Of a DNA stretch of 64,000 nt, positions 26,501-33,961 are shown one piece after another. The position numbers and the translations under genes are program-made. The notes under the pieces are model-generated. The model was not told where the DNA came from, searched no databases, and worked only from the letters and a program-made list of their open reading frames with translations. This stretch comes from CAYYIS01 sp964470965 (GTDB lineage Bacteria > JAAXHH01 > JABIQT01), in NCBI GenBank assembly GCA_964470965.1, contig CAYYIS010000021.1, positions 14,116 through 78,115 of the forward strand. The letters run 5' to 3'. Position 1 is the first letter of the stretch; the number at the start of each line of letters is the position of its first letter.

Positions 26501-28157
26501 CTATAAACTCGAGAGGGACAATACGCCGGGCTACGAAGGTACTCTGGTGCGCGACCGGAACTGGAAAGGCCTTCAGCCGTCCGTTTACGACTATCTGAAG
26601 AGCGCGTTCCAGGACAAAGCGACGCTGATACCTCGCTCCTGGTTCATGTCGCAGGTAAAAGGTGAGAAAGGATTCTTCGCTTTCAACTCTTCCAATTCTA
26701 CGCGGGAGAGCTATGTAAACAGCATTCTGGGCCTCAGTCCCGACGAACCCAAGGCCACGAAGCTGGATGATTATCTCCTTGGGGGGCGGTGGTTCGAACC
26801 GGGAGAGCGGAATGCGGCTATCCTGCCGGACGATGTGGCCGAAGTGGTGGGATTAAAACCGGAGGATGCAGGATCATCCCATATAGAAATGTTCGGACTG
26901 AAACTGGAGGTGGTCGGTATCATCGACTCCAGACGGTTCAATCAGCTGAAGGATCTCGATGATGAGAAACTGACACCGGTTGATCTGGTGCAGGAAAAAG
27001 GAAAAATCGCCCAGCGCATCGGAGAGGATCCTCGTCTACAGGGGGAGTCGCCACCGGAAGCGTTCATTCATCTGGAATCCAACAACGTCATGATTCTCCC
27101 ATTCGATACGGTGATGGAGCTGGAAGGCCAGATGGCCTCGGTCGTCATTACCGACTTCCGGGACGAAGGTGGGCAAACCAATGCTGGGTTCGACAAGGAC
27201 ATTGAGGATTTCCTGTCCCGCGTTGCCATGACGCTGTTCGTGGGTAAAGACGACAAGGTGCATGTGTATAGTTCCATAGGTTCGACATCGATCGGAGGCA
27301 TCTCCAATTTTCTGATTCCGATCCTGGTGGCGGCGATGATCGTTCTGAACACGATGATGGGCGCGGTCCATGAGCGGTTCCGCGAAATCAGCGTGTACAG
27401 TTCGGTGGGACTAGCGCCGAGCCATATCGCCGCACTGTTCCTCGCTGAATCATCTGTGTTCGCTACGGTGGGTGCCGTAATGGGATACCTGGTGGGGCAG
27501 TCGCTGACGTTGATTCTGGTCAATACCGACATGCTTGCCGGACTGTCCCTCAACTACTCCTCACTGTCGGCAATCTGGTCTGCCGTCGTAGTTATGGCCA
27601 CTGTGTTCCTGTCTACTGCATATCCGGCGAAGAAAGCTGCGGACATGGCGGTGCCGGATGTGGGTCGTGAATGGAAATTCCCGGATCCGGAAGGGGACGA
27701 ATGGAGTTTCGACTTCCCCTTCACGATCGGTAGCGTGGAAGTGCTGGGTATGTACGCCTACCTTACCCGCGTCTTCGAATCATATGAAGAAGGTTCGCTC
27801 GGGGCGTTCGTGACGGAAAATGTAGAGATGCGGTCGGAAGTGGTGGACGGAAAAAACGTGTACCAAATCTCTATGATGACATGGTTGGCACCATACGATC
27901 TGGGGATTAGTCAGAGGGTGTCTCTGAGTGCGGCACCGGCAGAAGCGGAACATGAGCTTTACGCTGTCTGGGTGGAAATTCACCGGGAAAGTGGTGATGT
28001 TGCCTCCTGGCAGAGGATCAATCGCCGTTTCTTGAGTGTGCTGCGTAAGCGCTTCCTGGTCTGGCGTACCCTGTCGCAGGAATTGAAAGGCGAATACGCC
28101 GTTACCGGTGATGAGATCCTGAAAATGGACAGAACCGAGGCCACCACCTCCGTATGA
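23541..28157 (+). CDS. Giant fusion: degenerate M28-like peptidase domain plus FtsX/MacB-type permease
   Basis: A 1538-residue membrane protein. After an N-terminal signal/anchor come a PA-like insert (about 150-205), an M28-like region (about 255-435), a carboxypeptidase-regulatory-like beta domain from about 550, and three helices at about 837-915. An FtsX/MacB permease follows: helix about 958-980, extracellular domain to about 1250, then three helices to about 1362. The last 170 residues are an unassigned soluble domain. The usual M28 zinc ligands look lost: the HxD segment reads ESFYDAM, the next Asp is in GAENATG, and the Glu pair is TTGHFMG. GAGGGAG lies 6 bases before ATG 23541. No ABC ATPase gene is adjacent. 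It overlaps the next gene as ATGA. Confidence 0.8.
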   Translation: MWPKIKATVGITVAALMLASVTVVHPKWVTDNILMKLISLPEPVEAPPLVANDQSLNAVVEAVSEDAVRETVQTLSSYGSRVVGYEGEKQAYEYVRAQFDSIGLADIQVDTFQVTVPIDKGAELAVGEQRFQLYSLWPNHVRTPTTPTDGLSGPLIYAKKGEFNDFNGYDVDGSVVLMDFDSKENMINARMLGARAIIFFDNGLVSRGEAEMKFMGLPLNIPRYWVGIENAETLLAMAESGTQQVTVKARMEWEMVDAKNIYGWIPGLDEEIPGAKGDKTRWKDHIIVVESFYDAMSVVPALAPGAENATGIASLFEVAKAVKLYQPKYTVVFLATTGHFMGLEGVNNWLYRHGRVSTHFMDKIPEENKIDFDVFFGIDLSSHSQKVGSFCFGTFNNSAWATDHYIKNIFAPYSRKFGTYIQEAFGAGTDSLRYVNAIVPPQRTWKDFMPVPIGLDNEAVRAFGKKGMSFVTPNGIRERIDTPYDRFDAVDIGNVTEQARSLAVIIARASSDAELFEETKLRIQDTAHDMAGTVYEFDRDVNFFVPKKPIPGALVTYFKGTSDAGVRGIMITKADDEGKFNFRPLRSTGNIMLRSFALNDEGEIIYAPDYGQEGDATFPLDASSGGWENSTMQIVFPARALDIYEIIDSRYLTALDNLTILGPDDAEPQWYGHSYIPGQSAWEGRTVPAAVVFAKPGQRVKMLMGTSLFGVKFLLTNAPDDLLENPVQPSDVDLSLLETAQGRGYPIDDELIVNPSYQGAKDMWVVDDARLKQLARFGVENQRITQLHEEARANLIAAQGYLANKEYDRFIDASRRAWGLEARGYPDVKATADDTVKGVIFYFILLLPFSFFMERLVFGFSTINKRIFGFSLFFVLVFLVLQLIHPAFKLSTSPYVIFLAFVIFALGTVVLVIIMSKFNLEVQKMKRASTGMHEADIGRLSATAVALSLGVSNLRKRKMRTFLTAVTITLLTFTVLSFTSITTSLQYYKLERDNTPGYEGTLVRDRNWKGLQPSVYDYLKSAFQDKATLIPRSWFMSQVKGEKGFFAFNSSNSTRESYVNSILGLSPDEPKATKLDDYLLGGRWFEPGERNAAILPDDVAEVVGLKPEDAGSSHIEMFGLKLEVVGIIDSRRFNQLKDLDDEKLTPVDLVQEKGKIAQRIGEDPRLQGESPPEAFIHLESNNVMILPFDTVMELEGQMASVVITDFRDEGGQTNAGFDKDIEDFLSRVAMTLFVGKDDKVHVYSSIGSTSIGGISNFLIPILVAAMIVLNTMMGAVHERFREISVYSSVGLAPSHIAALFLAESSVFATVGAVMGYLVGQSLTLILVNTDMLAGLSLNYSSLSAIWSAVVVMATVFLSTAYPAKKAADMAVPDVGREWKFPDPEGDEWSFDFPFTIGSVEVLGMYAYLTRVFESYEEGSLGAFVTENVEMRSEVVDGKNVYQISMMTWLAPYDLGISQRVSLSAAPAEAEHELYAVWVEIHRESGDVASWQRINRRFLSVLRKRFLVWRTLSQELKGEYAVTGDEILKMDRTEATTSV

Positions 28158-28969
28158 AATTCGCCATATGCAACGAAATGTTCCAGGACTGGATTCTGGA
28201 GGACGTCTTCCGGCTGGTGGCCGAAATAGGTTACGACGGTGTAGAGATCGCACCGTTCACCCTGGCGGATACGGTTACCGAAATTGATCCGAAGCGCCGT
28301 ACGGAAATCCGGAAACTGGCGGCTGCATGCGGACTGGACATCACTGGAATTCACTGGTTGTTCATAAGCCCACCGGGCCTGTATCTGAACCACACAGACC
28401 ATGAGAAACGTCGTCGCACACAGGCTTACCTTTGCGACCTGATCCGATTCTGCGGAGATATCGGCGGCAAGGTTATGGTCGTCGGGTCCCCCAAGCAGCG
28501 GGACGTGCTGCCGGATCAAACCTACGAGGCCACCTGGGATCGCACGAAGGAGGTTTTCGAAGCGTGCCTACCTTTGGCTAAGGAATATGATGTGACGATC
28601 TGCATGGAACCGCTGGATCATCTCCAGACCAACTTCGTCAACACCCCGCAGGAAGCAGCGCGGATGGTACGGGAGATTGATCATCCTAAATTCCGGATGA
28701 TCGTGGACGTGCGTGCCACGTATGCTCAGGGTGAGGATATCGTCAAAGCGATACATGAAGTCAAGGATGAGATGGCTTATTTTCACCTGAACGACGCAAA
28801 CGGGGACGGCCCTGGGTTCGGTGACGTAGACTTTGTTCCGATCCTCAAAGCTCTGAACGATACGGCCTATACCGGTTTTGGTTCGGTAGAGGTGTTCGAT
28901 TTTACCCTGGGCGGCGACGCCATAGCACGAAAGAGTTACGAAACATTAACGAAAGCGATTGGGAATTGA
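28154..28969 (+). CDS. Sugar phosphate isomerase/epimerase-like TIM-barrel protein
   Basis: A 271-residue xylose-isomerase-like (AP endonuclease family 2) barrel. Typical pieces are IGYDGVEIAPF, an early helix followed by ITGIHWLF, GGKVMVVGSP, ICMEPLDH (metal-binding Glu region), MIVDVRATYAQGED, YFHLNDANGDGPGFGDVDF (metal His and Asp) and GSVEVFDF. Probably a metal-dependent sugar isomerase or epimerase; the substrate is unknown. Its start overlaps the stop of the giant fusion gene, so it ends the five-gene carbamoyltransferase operon and is probably translated with it. Confidence 0.82.
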   Translation: MKFAICNEMFQDWILEDVFRLVAEIGYDGVEIAPFTLADTVTEIDPKRRTEIRKLAAACGLDITGIHWLFISPPGLYLNHTDHEKRRRTQAYLCDLIRFCGDIGGKVMVVGSPKQRDVLPDQTYEATWDRTKEVFEACLPLAKEYDVTICMEPLDHLQTNFVNTPQEAARMVREIDHPKFRMIVDVRATYAQGEDIVKAIHEVKDEMAYFHLNDANGDGPGFGDVDFVPILKALNDTAYTGFGSVEVFDFTLGGDAIARKSYETLTKAIGN

Positions 28970-29038
28970 CTTATTTCGTCAAATGTCAACCGCTCGGTAA
29001 TCGATTGAACGAATTGAAACTCATTAGTCGATCCTCTT

Positions 29039-29587
29039 ATGATTAAAAACAGCATACGGCCCATACTCGATATCAAAGGTATGTCGCGGGTGATGAACCG
29101 AATCGCGCATCAGGTAATCGAACGCAACCATGGCGCTGCAGGCATCGCTATCGTAGGCATCCGGCGTCGTGGAGACTGGCTGGCCAAGCGACTGGCAGCG
29201 CGGATCAGCTCCATTGAAGGCATAGATATCCCGGTCGGCGCACTCGATATCAATTTGTACCGGGATGATTTCCAGATGCGGTCTTCTCAGCCCATTGTCC
29301 GAACCAGTGAAATACCTTTCGATGTGGAAGACCGCACCATCATTCTGGTTGATGATGTTCTGTACACCGGACGCACGATCCGTGCTGCCCTCGATGAACT
29401 GACTGACTACGGTCGACCGAAGCGTATTCAACTTGCGGTGCTAATCAACCGGGATGGACGGGAACTGCCGATCCAGGCGGACTATACGGGTGAGCAGGTC
29501 CAGATTGCCGCGGACGAAAACGTGGTCGTGCACATCCAGGAAGTAGACGGCGCCGATAATGTGATGGTGGAGCGGAAACCACAATGA
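29039..29587 (+). CDS. pyrR: Bifunctional PyrR: pyr regulator/uracil phosphoribosyltransferase
   Basis: RNA-binding regulator of pyrimidine genes with uracil phosphoribosyltransferase activity. The 182 residues show RIAHQVIERNHG, VGIRRRGDWLAKRLA, DINLYRDDF and the PRPP-binding loop ILVDDVLYTGRTIRAAL. It heads the pyrR-pyrB-pyrC-like operon with a 4-base overlap to pyrB. I saw no good Shine-Dalgarno before ATG 29039 and no obvious PyrR-binding attenuator in the 69-base leader visible here. Confidence 0.94.
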   Translation: MIKNSIRPILDIKGMSRVMNRIAHQVIERNHGAAGIAIVGIRRRGDWLAKRLAARISSIEGIDIPVGALDINLYRDDFQMRSSQPIVRTSEIPFDVEDRTIILVDDVLYTGRTIRAALDELTDYGRPKRIQLAVLINRDGRELPIQADYTGEQVQIAADENVVVHIQEVDGADNVMVERKPQ

Positions 29588-30549
29588 CAGAAACTGTTAA
29601 GAAAGACGAACCAAGGCTGCTCAACCGCCATTTATTAGGTTTGGAACACCTTACCCGCCAGGAAATTCAACTCATTCTCGATACCGCCGACTCCTTCAGA
29701 AAAGTCATCGATCGTCCCATTCGAAAAGTCCCGGCCCTGCGAGGTAGAAACATCGTCAATCTGTTCTTCGAATCAAGCACCCGAACCCGCATCTCCTTCG
29801 AACTTGCTGAAAAGCAGCTCTCCGCTGACACGGTCAACTTCACCGGAAGTGGCAGCAGTGTTTCAAAAGGAGAGACGCTTCTGGATACGGCGCGAAACGT
29901 TGAATCCATGAAGGTGGATTGCGTGGTGGTGCGGCATTCTGCTTCGGGTGCGCCTCATTTTCTCGCAGAGTACCTGAGCCACGCCGTGGTCATCAACGCG
30001 GGAGACGGCGCCCATGAACATCCGACCCAGGGATTGCTCGATTTGCATACGATCCGTGACCGCCTGGGTGGTGTAGAGGGAAAACGCGTCGTTATTGTTG
30101 GGGACATCGCCCACAGTCGGGTGGCTCGCTCCGATATCTGGGGCCTGCGCGCCATGGGCGCCTCGGTGGCAGTATGCGGTCCGCCCACCATGATGCCGGT
30201 GGACATAGAGGACATGGGGGTGGAGGTACACTACCGTCTGAAGGAAGCTATTCGTGACGCCGATGTGATATACATGCTCCGTATACAGATGGAACGGCAG
30301 CAGGGAGGACTTTTCCCTTCCCTTCGGGAATATTCCCGTCTGTTCGGTCTCAATGCTGAAAAACTGGCTTGGGCTAAACCGGAAACCATCGTCATGCACC
30401 CTGGACCCATCAATCGGGGCGTTGAGCTGGACACCAGTGTGGCGGAAAGCGACCGGGCCGTGATTCTTGACCAAGTGACCAACGGCGTAGCGGTACGCAT
30501 GGCTGTGCTGTACCTTCTACTTGGAGGAAATGATCGCGATGCCGAATAA
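29584..30549 (+). CDS. pyrB: Aspartate carbamoyltransferase, catalytic chain
   Basis: Condenses carbamoyl phosphate with aspartate, the committed step of pyrimidine synthesis. The 321-residue product has FFESSTRTRISFELA (carbamoyl-phosphate loop), SSVSKGETLLDTARN (80s-loop Ser and Lys), GDGAHEHPTQGLLDL and MHPGPINRGVE (240s loop). No regulatory pyrI gene is adjacent. Instead a dihydroorotase homologue overlaps its 3' end, as in bacteria whose ATCase forms a complex with (pseudo)dihydroorotase. Confidence 0.96.
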   Translation: MTETVKKDEPRLLNRHLLGLEHLTRQEIQLILDTADSFRKVIDRPIRKVPALRGRNIVNLFFESSTRTRISFELAEKQLSADTVNFTGSGSSVSKGETLLDTARNVESMKVDCVVVRHSASGAPHFLAEYLSHAVVINAGDGAHEHPTQGLLDLHTIRDRLGGVEGKRVVIVGDIAHSRVARSDIWGLRAMGASVAVCGPPTMMPVDIEDMGVEVHYRLKEAIRDADVIYMLRIQMERQQGGLFPSLREYSRLFGLNAEKLAWAKPETIVMHPGPINRGVELDTSVAESDRAVILDQVTNGVAVRMAVLYLLLGGNDRDAE

Positions 30550-31852
30550 CGAACCAGAGGTTCTGACAGGAGAAAATACAACCTTCTGCATCCGTGGTGG
30601 CCGCATCGTAGATCCATCGTCCGGTCGTGATGAAATTGGTGACATCTGGGTCGTCCAAGGGAAAATCGCGGACGGGTCCGATGACGCAAATGGAACGTCT
30701 GCCATTATTGAAGCCGAGGGGTTGGTGGTGACGCCGGGGCTGATCGATACCCGTGTTCATCTCCGAGAGCCTGGGTTTGAATATCAGGAGACCATCGTCA
30801 GTGGGGCGCGCTCCGCCGCCGCCGGAGGCTTTACAGGTGTGGTCTGCATGCCCAATACGAATCCAACTGCAGATAGCGCGGAGGTGGTCCGATTCATCCA
30901 TGAACAGGCGCGCTCTGCCGATACCCGCGTTCATCCCGTGGGCGCCGCGACGAAGGGAACGCAGGGAGAACGGCTTTCCGAGGTCGGTGATATGGTCGCA
31001 GCCGGTATCGTGGCTATTTCGGACGGCACCCATACGATCAGGGACGCCGGCATCATGCGAAGGGTGCTGGAATATGCCAGTATGTTCTCCATTCCGGTCA
31101 TCTCCCATTGCGTGGATGAGACGCTGGCGTTAAATGGTTTGATGAACGAGGGTTATATATCCACCCTGATGGGTCTTAAAGGGATACCAAACGCTGCAGA
31201 AGAAATGGCTATCGCACGGGATATCATTCTCGCGGAATTAACGGGATGCCGTTTACATATCGCGCACGTAAGCACTGCAGGCGGCGTGGCGCTGATACGG
31301 GAGGCGAAAAAGCGAGGCCTACCGGTAACCACAGAAGTCATGCCCTATCATTGTTTTTTGACGGACGAGGCGGTACGGTCGTATAACCCGAATATGAAAC
31401 TCCGTCCCCCGCTGCGAACCGCCGCCGATGTGGCTGCAATCAGGGAAGGTCTTGCGGATGGTACAATAGATACCATTGTGTCCAATCATATGCCTAATTC
31501 GATTGATGAGAAAACCGTCGAATTCGATGCCGCGCCTTTCGGAACAATCGGTTTGGAAACAACCTTGGGACTGGTGATGACGGAACTGGTCCATACAAAT
31601 ATGTTGAACCTCAACGATGCTGTCCGGCTTATGAGCGTCAATCCTGCCTGTATTTTTGGCCTGGATGGGGGTACGCTCCAGGTAGGCGCCCGTGCTGACA
31701 TTACGGTTTTCGATCCTGACCGGGAATGGACGGTGGCGGCTAAGGAATTTTACTCCAAATCCAGAAATTCGGCGGTGGACGGGATGGATTTGCGTGGACG
31801 TGCAGTACTCACCATCGTCGGCGGCCGCACGATGCAATGGCAAACGGCTTAG
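30539..31852 (+). CDS. Dihydroorotase homologue, predicted inactive (PyrX-like)
   Basis: An amidohydrolase of 437 residues that aligns along its length with type I dihydroorotase: LREPGFEYQETI, AGGFTGVVCMPNTNPTAD, HIAHVSTAGG, and FGTIGLETTL. Key residues are changed. The metal motif DxHxH is DTRVH (first His to Arg), and TDHAPH is SNHMPN (catalytic Asp to Asn, last His to Asn). By analogy with the inactive dihydroorotase (PyrX) that is needed for ATCase assembly in Pseudomonas, I infer a structural partner for PyrB. An active dihydroorotase would have to be encoded elsewhere. ATG 30539 is chosen because GGAGG at 30523-30527 is too close to ATG 30530. Confidence 0.85.
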   Translation: MPNNEPEVLTGENTTFCIRGGRIVDPSSGRDEIGDIWVVQGKIADGSDDANGTSAIIEAEGLVVTPGLIDTRVHLREPGFEYQETIVSGARSAAAGGFTGVVCMPNTNPTADSAEVVRFIHEQARSADTRVHPVGAATKGTQGERLSEVGDMVAAGIVAISDGTHTIRDAGIMRRVLEYASMFSIPVISHCVDETLALNGLMNEGYISTLMGLKGIPNAAEEMAIARDIILAELTGCRLHIAHVSTAGGVALIREAKKRGLPVTTEVMPYHCFLTDEAVRSYNPNMKLRPPLRTAADVAAIREGLADGTIDTIVSNHMPNSIDEKTVEFDAAPFGTIGLETTLGLVMTELVHTNMLNLNDAVRLMSVNPACIFGLDGGTLQVGARADITVFDPDREWTVAAKEFYSKSRNSAVDGMDLRGRAVLTIVGGRTMQWQTA

Positions 31853-31864
31853 GATGAAAACTTC

Positions 31865-31893
31865 TTGACGTAGTAAGATCTTTGGCCTATTTT
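31865..31893 (+). promoter_or_regulatory. Candidate promoter upstream of the TPR protein
   Basis: TTGACG (31865-31870), a 17-base spacer, then TATTTT (31888-31893). This would give a leader of about 220 bases before ATG 32119. The leader (31900-32118) contains no recognisable gene. Confidence 0.35.
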
Positions 31894-32118
31894 CAAAAAG
31901 TTTTTCGAGTTTAATGGGTCTTGCTGTATATATCATGTCTCTATGGTGCGTCAGGTGCTTAATGGAACATTATCACTGTTCTCACGTTTCCCTATTAGAG
32001 GAATCGTGTGATTGTGTCCCTTGCGATACCGATGCACTGGCCAACAATAAAAATGCGAATCAGCAGTCCCATTGTTGAGTGAGTCTGTATGATTTAAGTT
32101 CATTGAAAGGAGTGGATC

Positions 32119-33216
32119 ATGAAATTCAAAGCGTTTATTATTGCGACAGCTGCGGTAGCTGTGCTGATGGGTTTTTTGACTTCTGACGTCTTCGCGCAGG
32201 GCATGCAGGTCACCTCTGCTAAAGTCTATATTAAGCAGAACGAATGGGATAAAGCGGAAGCGTTGCTAACTGAAGCCCTGGCGAAGGACGCAGAACACAG
32301 GGATGCCAATTTTTTTATGGGCTATGTCCGTTATACCCAGGGGCGTTATGAAGAAATGCTTGACCACTGGAGCAAATTTGAAGCTAAGAAACTCGGACGT
32401 AGAGAAAGAGACATTCATAAGAAAACGATCAAGGACCTTTACATAGAGGCGTTCAACAAGGGTATCGAAGGGTTCAATGCTCAAGACTGGCCTGCCACCA
32501 TCTCCAATTTTAAAGTTGCAGTACGCTTGAAACCGGATAAAAAGGATTTCCAACCAGAAACGAACCTGGGATTCGCGCAGATCAGCGCCGGTGAGCTGGA
32601 TGATGGTATCGCAACGCTCGAAATAGTGATCGAAGCTGATCCCAAAAATGCGGATATCTGGAACGGTTTGCTGGCAGGCTACATCAGAAAAGAAGATCAC
32701 AAAAATATCATCCGGGCCTATGAAAATTATCTCCCGCTGATCAATCAGCACGATTCCAACGATTATTACCGGTTGGGTCGGTCCCACAGCGTGCTCGGTG
32801 ATACTCTGAAAGCTGCCGAAGTATATGAAGCGGCAATGGAAGTGGTGCCGGAAGAGATGAATTTTTACCTGATGTCCAGTGAAATCCACGCACGTTTCGG
32901 GAACAACAATAAAGCCGCAGACATCCTTGAGCGCGCCCATAAAGTAGATGAAACAGACACAAAAATCCTGAATAGTCTGGGTGTCCTGTATTACATTGCG
33001 AAGGATTACCAAAAGGCTATCAGTTCGCTGCAAAAACTCGTAGAGCTGGAACCTCTCGACATCGACGGCTGGCAGAATCTGGGTGACGCGTTCTTCGGTC
33101 TCGCAAGCGTGGCCAACGAAGCAGGTGACACGGCAAAGGGTAATGAATATACCGCCAAAGGTAAAGAGTACGAAAGTAAATCAAAGGAACTGATGAGGAC
33201 CGGCACAGGTAAATAA
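32119..33216 (+). CDS. Secreted TPR-repeat protein
   Basis: A 365-residue protein with a clear signal peptide (FIIATAAVAVLMGFL, cleavage near DVFAQG). The mature part is a series of tetratricopeptide-like helix pairs, for example WDKAEALLTEALAKDAEHRD, LDDGIATLEIVIEADPKN, LKAAEVYEAAMEVVPEE and YQKAISSLQKLVELEPLD. It is probably periplasmic or outer-membrane associated and would act in protein-protein contacts. AAAGGAG lies 7 bases before the ATG. An intrinsic terminator follows 31 bases after the stop. Confidence 0.82.
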   Translation: MKFKAFIIATAAVAVLMGFLTSDVFAQGMQVTSAKVYIKQNEWDKAEALLTEALAKDAEHRDANFFMGYVRYTQGRYEEMLDHWSKFEAKKLGRRERDIHKKTIKDLYIEAFNKGIEGFNAQDWPATISNFKVAVRLKPDKKDFQPETNLGFAQISAGELDDGIATLEIVIEADPKNADIWNGLLAGYIRKEDHKNIIRAYENYLPLINQHDSNDYYRLGRSHSVLGDTLKAAEVYEAAMEVVPEEMNFYLMSSEIHARFGNNNKAADILERAHKVDETDTKILNSLGVLYYIAKDYQKAISSLQKLVELEPLDIDGWQNLGDAFFGLASVANEAGDTAKGNEYTAKGKEYESKSKELMRTGTGK

Positions 33217-33247
33217 CGCTGACCATCGGCTAATCTCTGACGTCAAC

Positions 33248-33275
33248 AAAAGGCATCCAGCAATGGATGCCTTTT
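33248..33275 (+). terminator. Intrinsic terminator after the TPR gene
   Basis: Perfect 12-bp stem AAAAGGCATCCA/TGGATGCCTTTT with a GCAA tetraloop, ending in four T then GT. The stem is GC-containing and the U-tract is built into its 3' arm. Confidence 0.85.
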
Positions 33276-33304
33276 GTCGTTTGAAAACTGCGCCTACAAA
33301 CCTG

Positions 33305-33333
33305 TTGACAGTTTTATCCTGCTCGTCTATAAT
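33305..33333 (+). promoter_or_regulatory. Consensus sigma70-type promoter
   Basis: TTGACA (33305-33310), exactly 17 bases, then TATAAT (33328-33333). It follows the terminator directly and would start transcription near 33340, about 58 bases before the SPOR-protein start. This is the best promoter match in the window and rules out ATG 33263 as the start of that gene. Confidence 0.85.
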
Positions 33334-33397
33334 ACTTGAGAATGTTTACAGTCCTCAGGATTTACCGTCTACCGGCTACCGGGATTCCCTCTGGCCC

Positions 33398-33910
33398 ATG
33401 CAACTCCGAATTTCATCCCCAGAAAAGACCATCTCTATAGCTGTCCTGGTTTGTTGTGCCTGTGTTGCCTGTGGCGGCCCTGCGGCTACTGCATTCTCCG
33501 GCGGGAGAACACGGGCTATCTTCGAGGCTGATAGACCGTTTGATGATGCACCGTTATCCGAGGCCGATTTTGTCGGCAACGATCAGCTTAACCACCGGTC
33601 TCCATCATCTCCTCCAGCGCCTCAAACGTCCGAAGCACTTCCACCTCTATCCTCTCGGCCGGTTCTTGGTTACCGTGTGCAGGTTCACTCCTTCAGGGAT
33701 CGAAACACGGCCGAAGCGGCCATGTCACAATTGCGGCGGCGGTTCAATATGGGTGACGTACGTCTCCACATCGATCATGAGCCGCCCTATCATAAGGTCC
33801 GGGTCGGTGATTTTCGTTCGAAAGAAAATGCCGCCCGCATTCTGAAAAAGATCCAATCCCGGAAAGAATATCGTGACGCATGGATTGTAGATACCATGGT
33901 GAATCCGTAG
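33398..33910 (+). CDS. SPOR-domain lipoprotein
   Basis: A 170-residue protein. The N-terminus has a hydrophobic stretch ending in a lipobox-like site (ISIAVLVCCACVACGG). A Pro/Ser-rich linker follows, and then a C-terminal SPOR domain from about residue 98 (LGYRVQVHSFRDRNTAEAAM, HKVRVGDFRSKENAARIL). SPOR domains bind septal peptidoglycan stripped of side chains, so a cell-division or envelope role is likely. ATG 33398 lies after the predicted transcription start; its ribosome-binding site is weak. Confidence 0.8.
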   Translation: MQLRISSPEKTISIAVLVCCACVACGGPAATAFSGGRTRAIFEADRPFDDAPLSEADFVGNDQLNHRSPSSPPAPQTSEALPPLSSRPVLGYRVQVHSFRDRNTAEAAMSQLRRRFNMGDVRLHIDHEPPYHKVRVGDFRSKENAARILKKIQSRKEYRDAWIVDTMVNP

Positions 33911-33961
33911 GGGCCATGTAGATTCCTCTGCTTTGGTGATCAGAACAGGAGACCTCCGGTA

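Noticed and set aside
33263..33397. Longer N-terminus for the SPOR lipoprotein from ATG 33263
   Set aside because: This start lies inside the terminator hairpin and upstream of the consensus promoter at 33305-33333, so it would not be on the mRNA.
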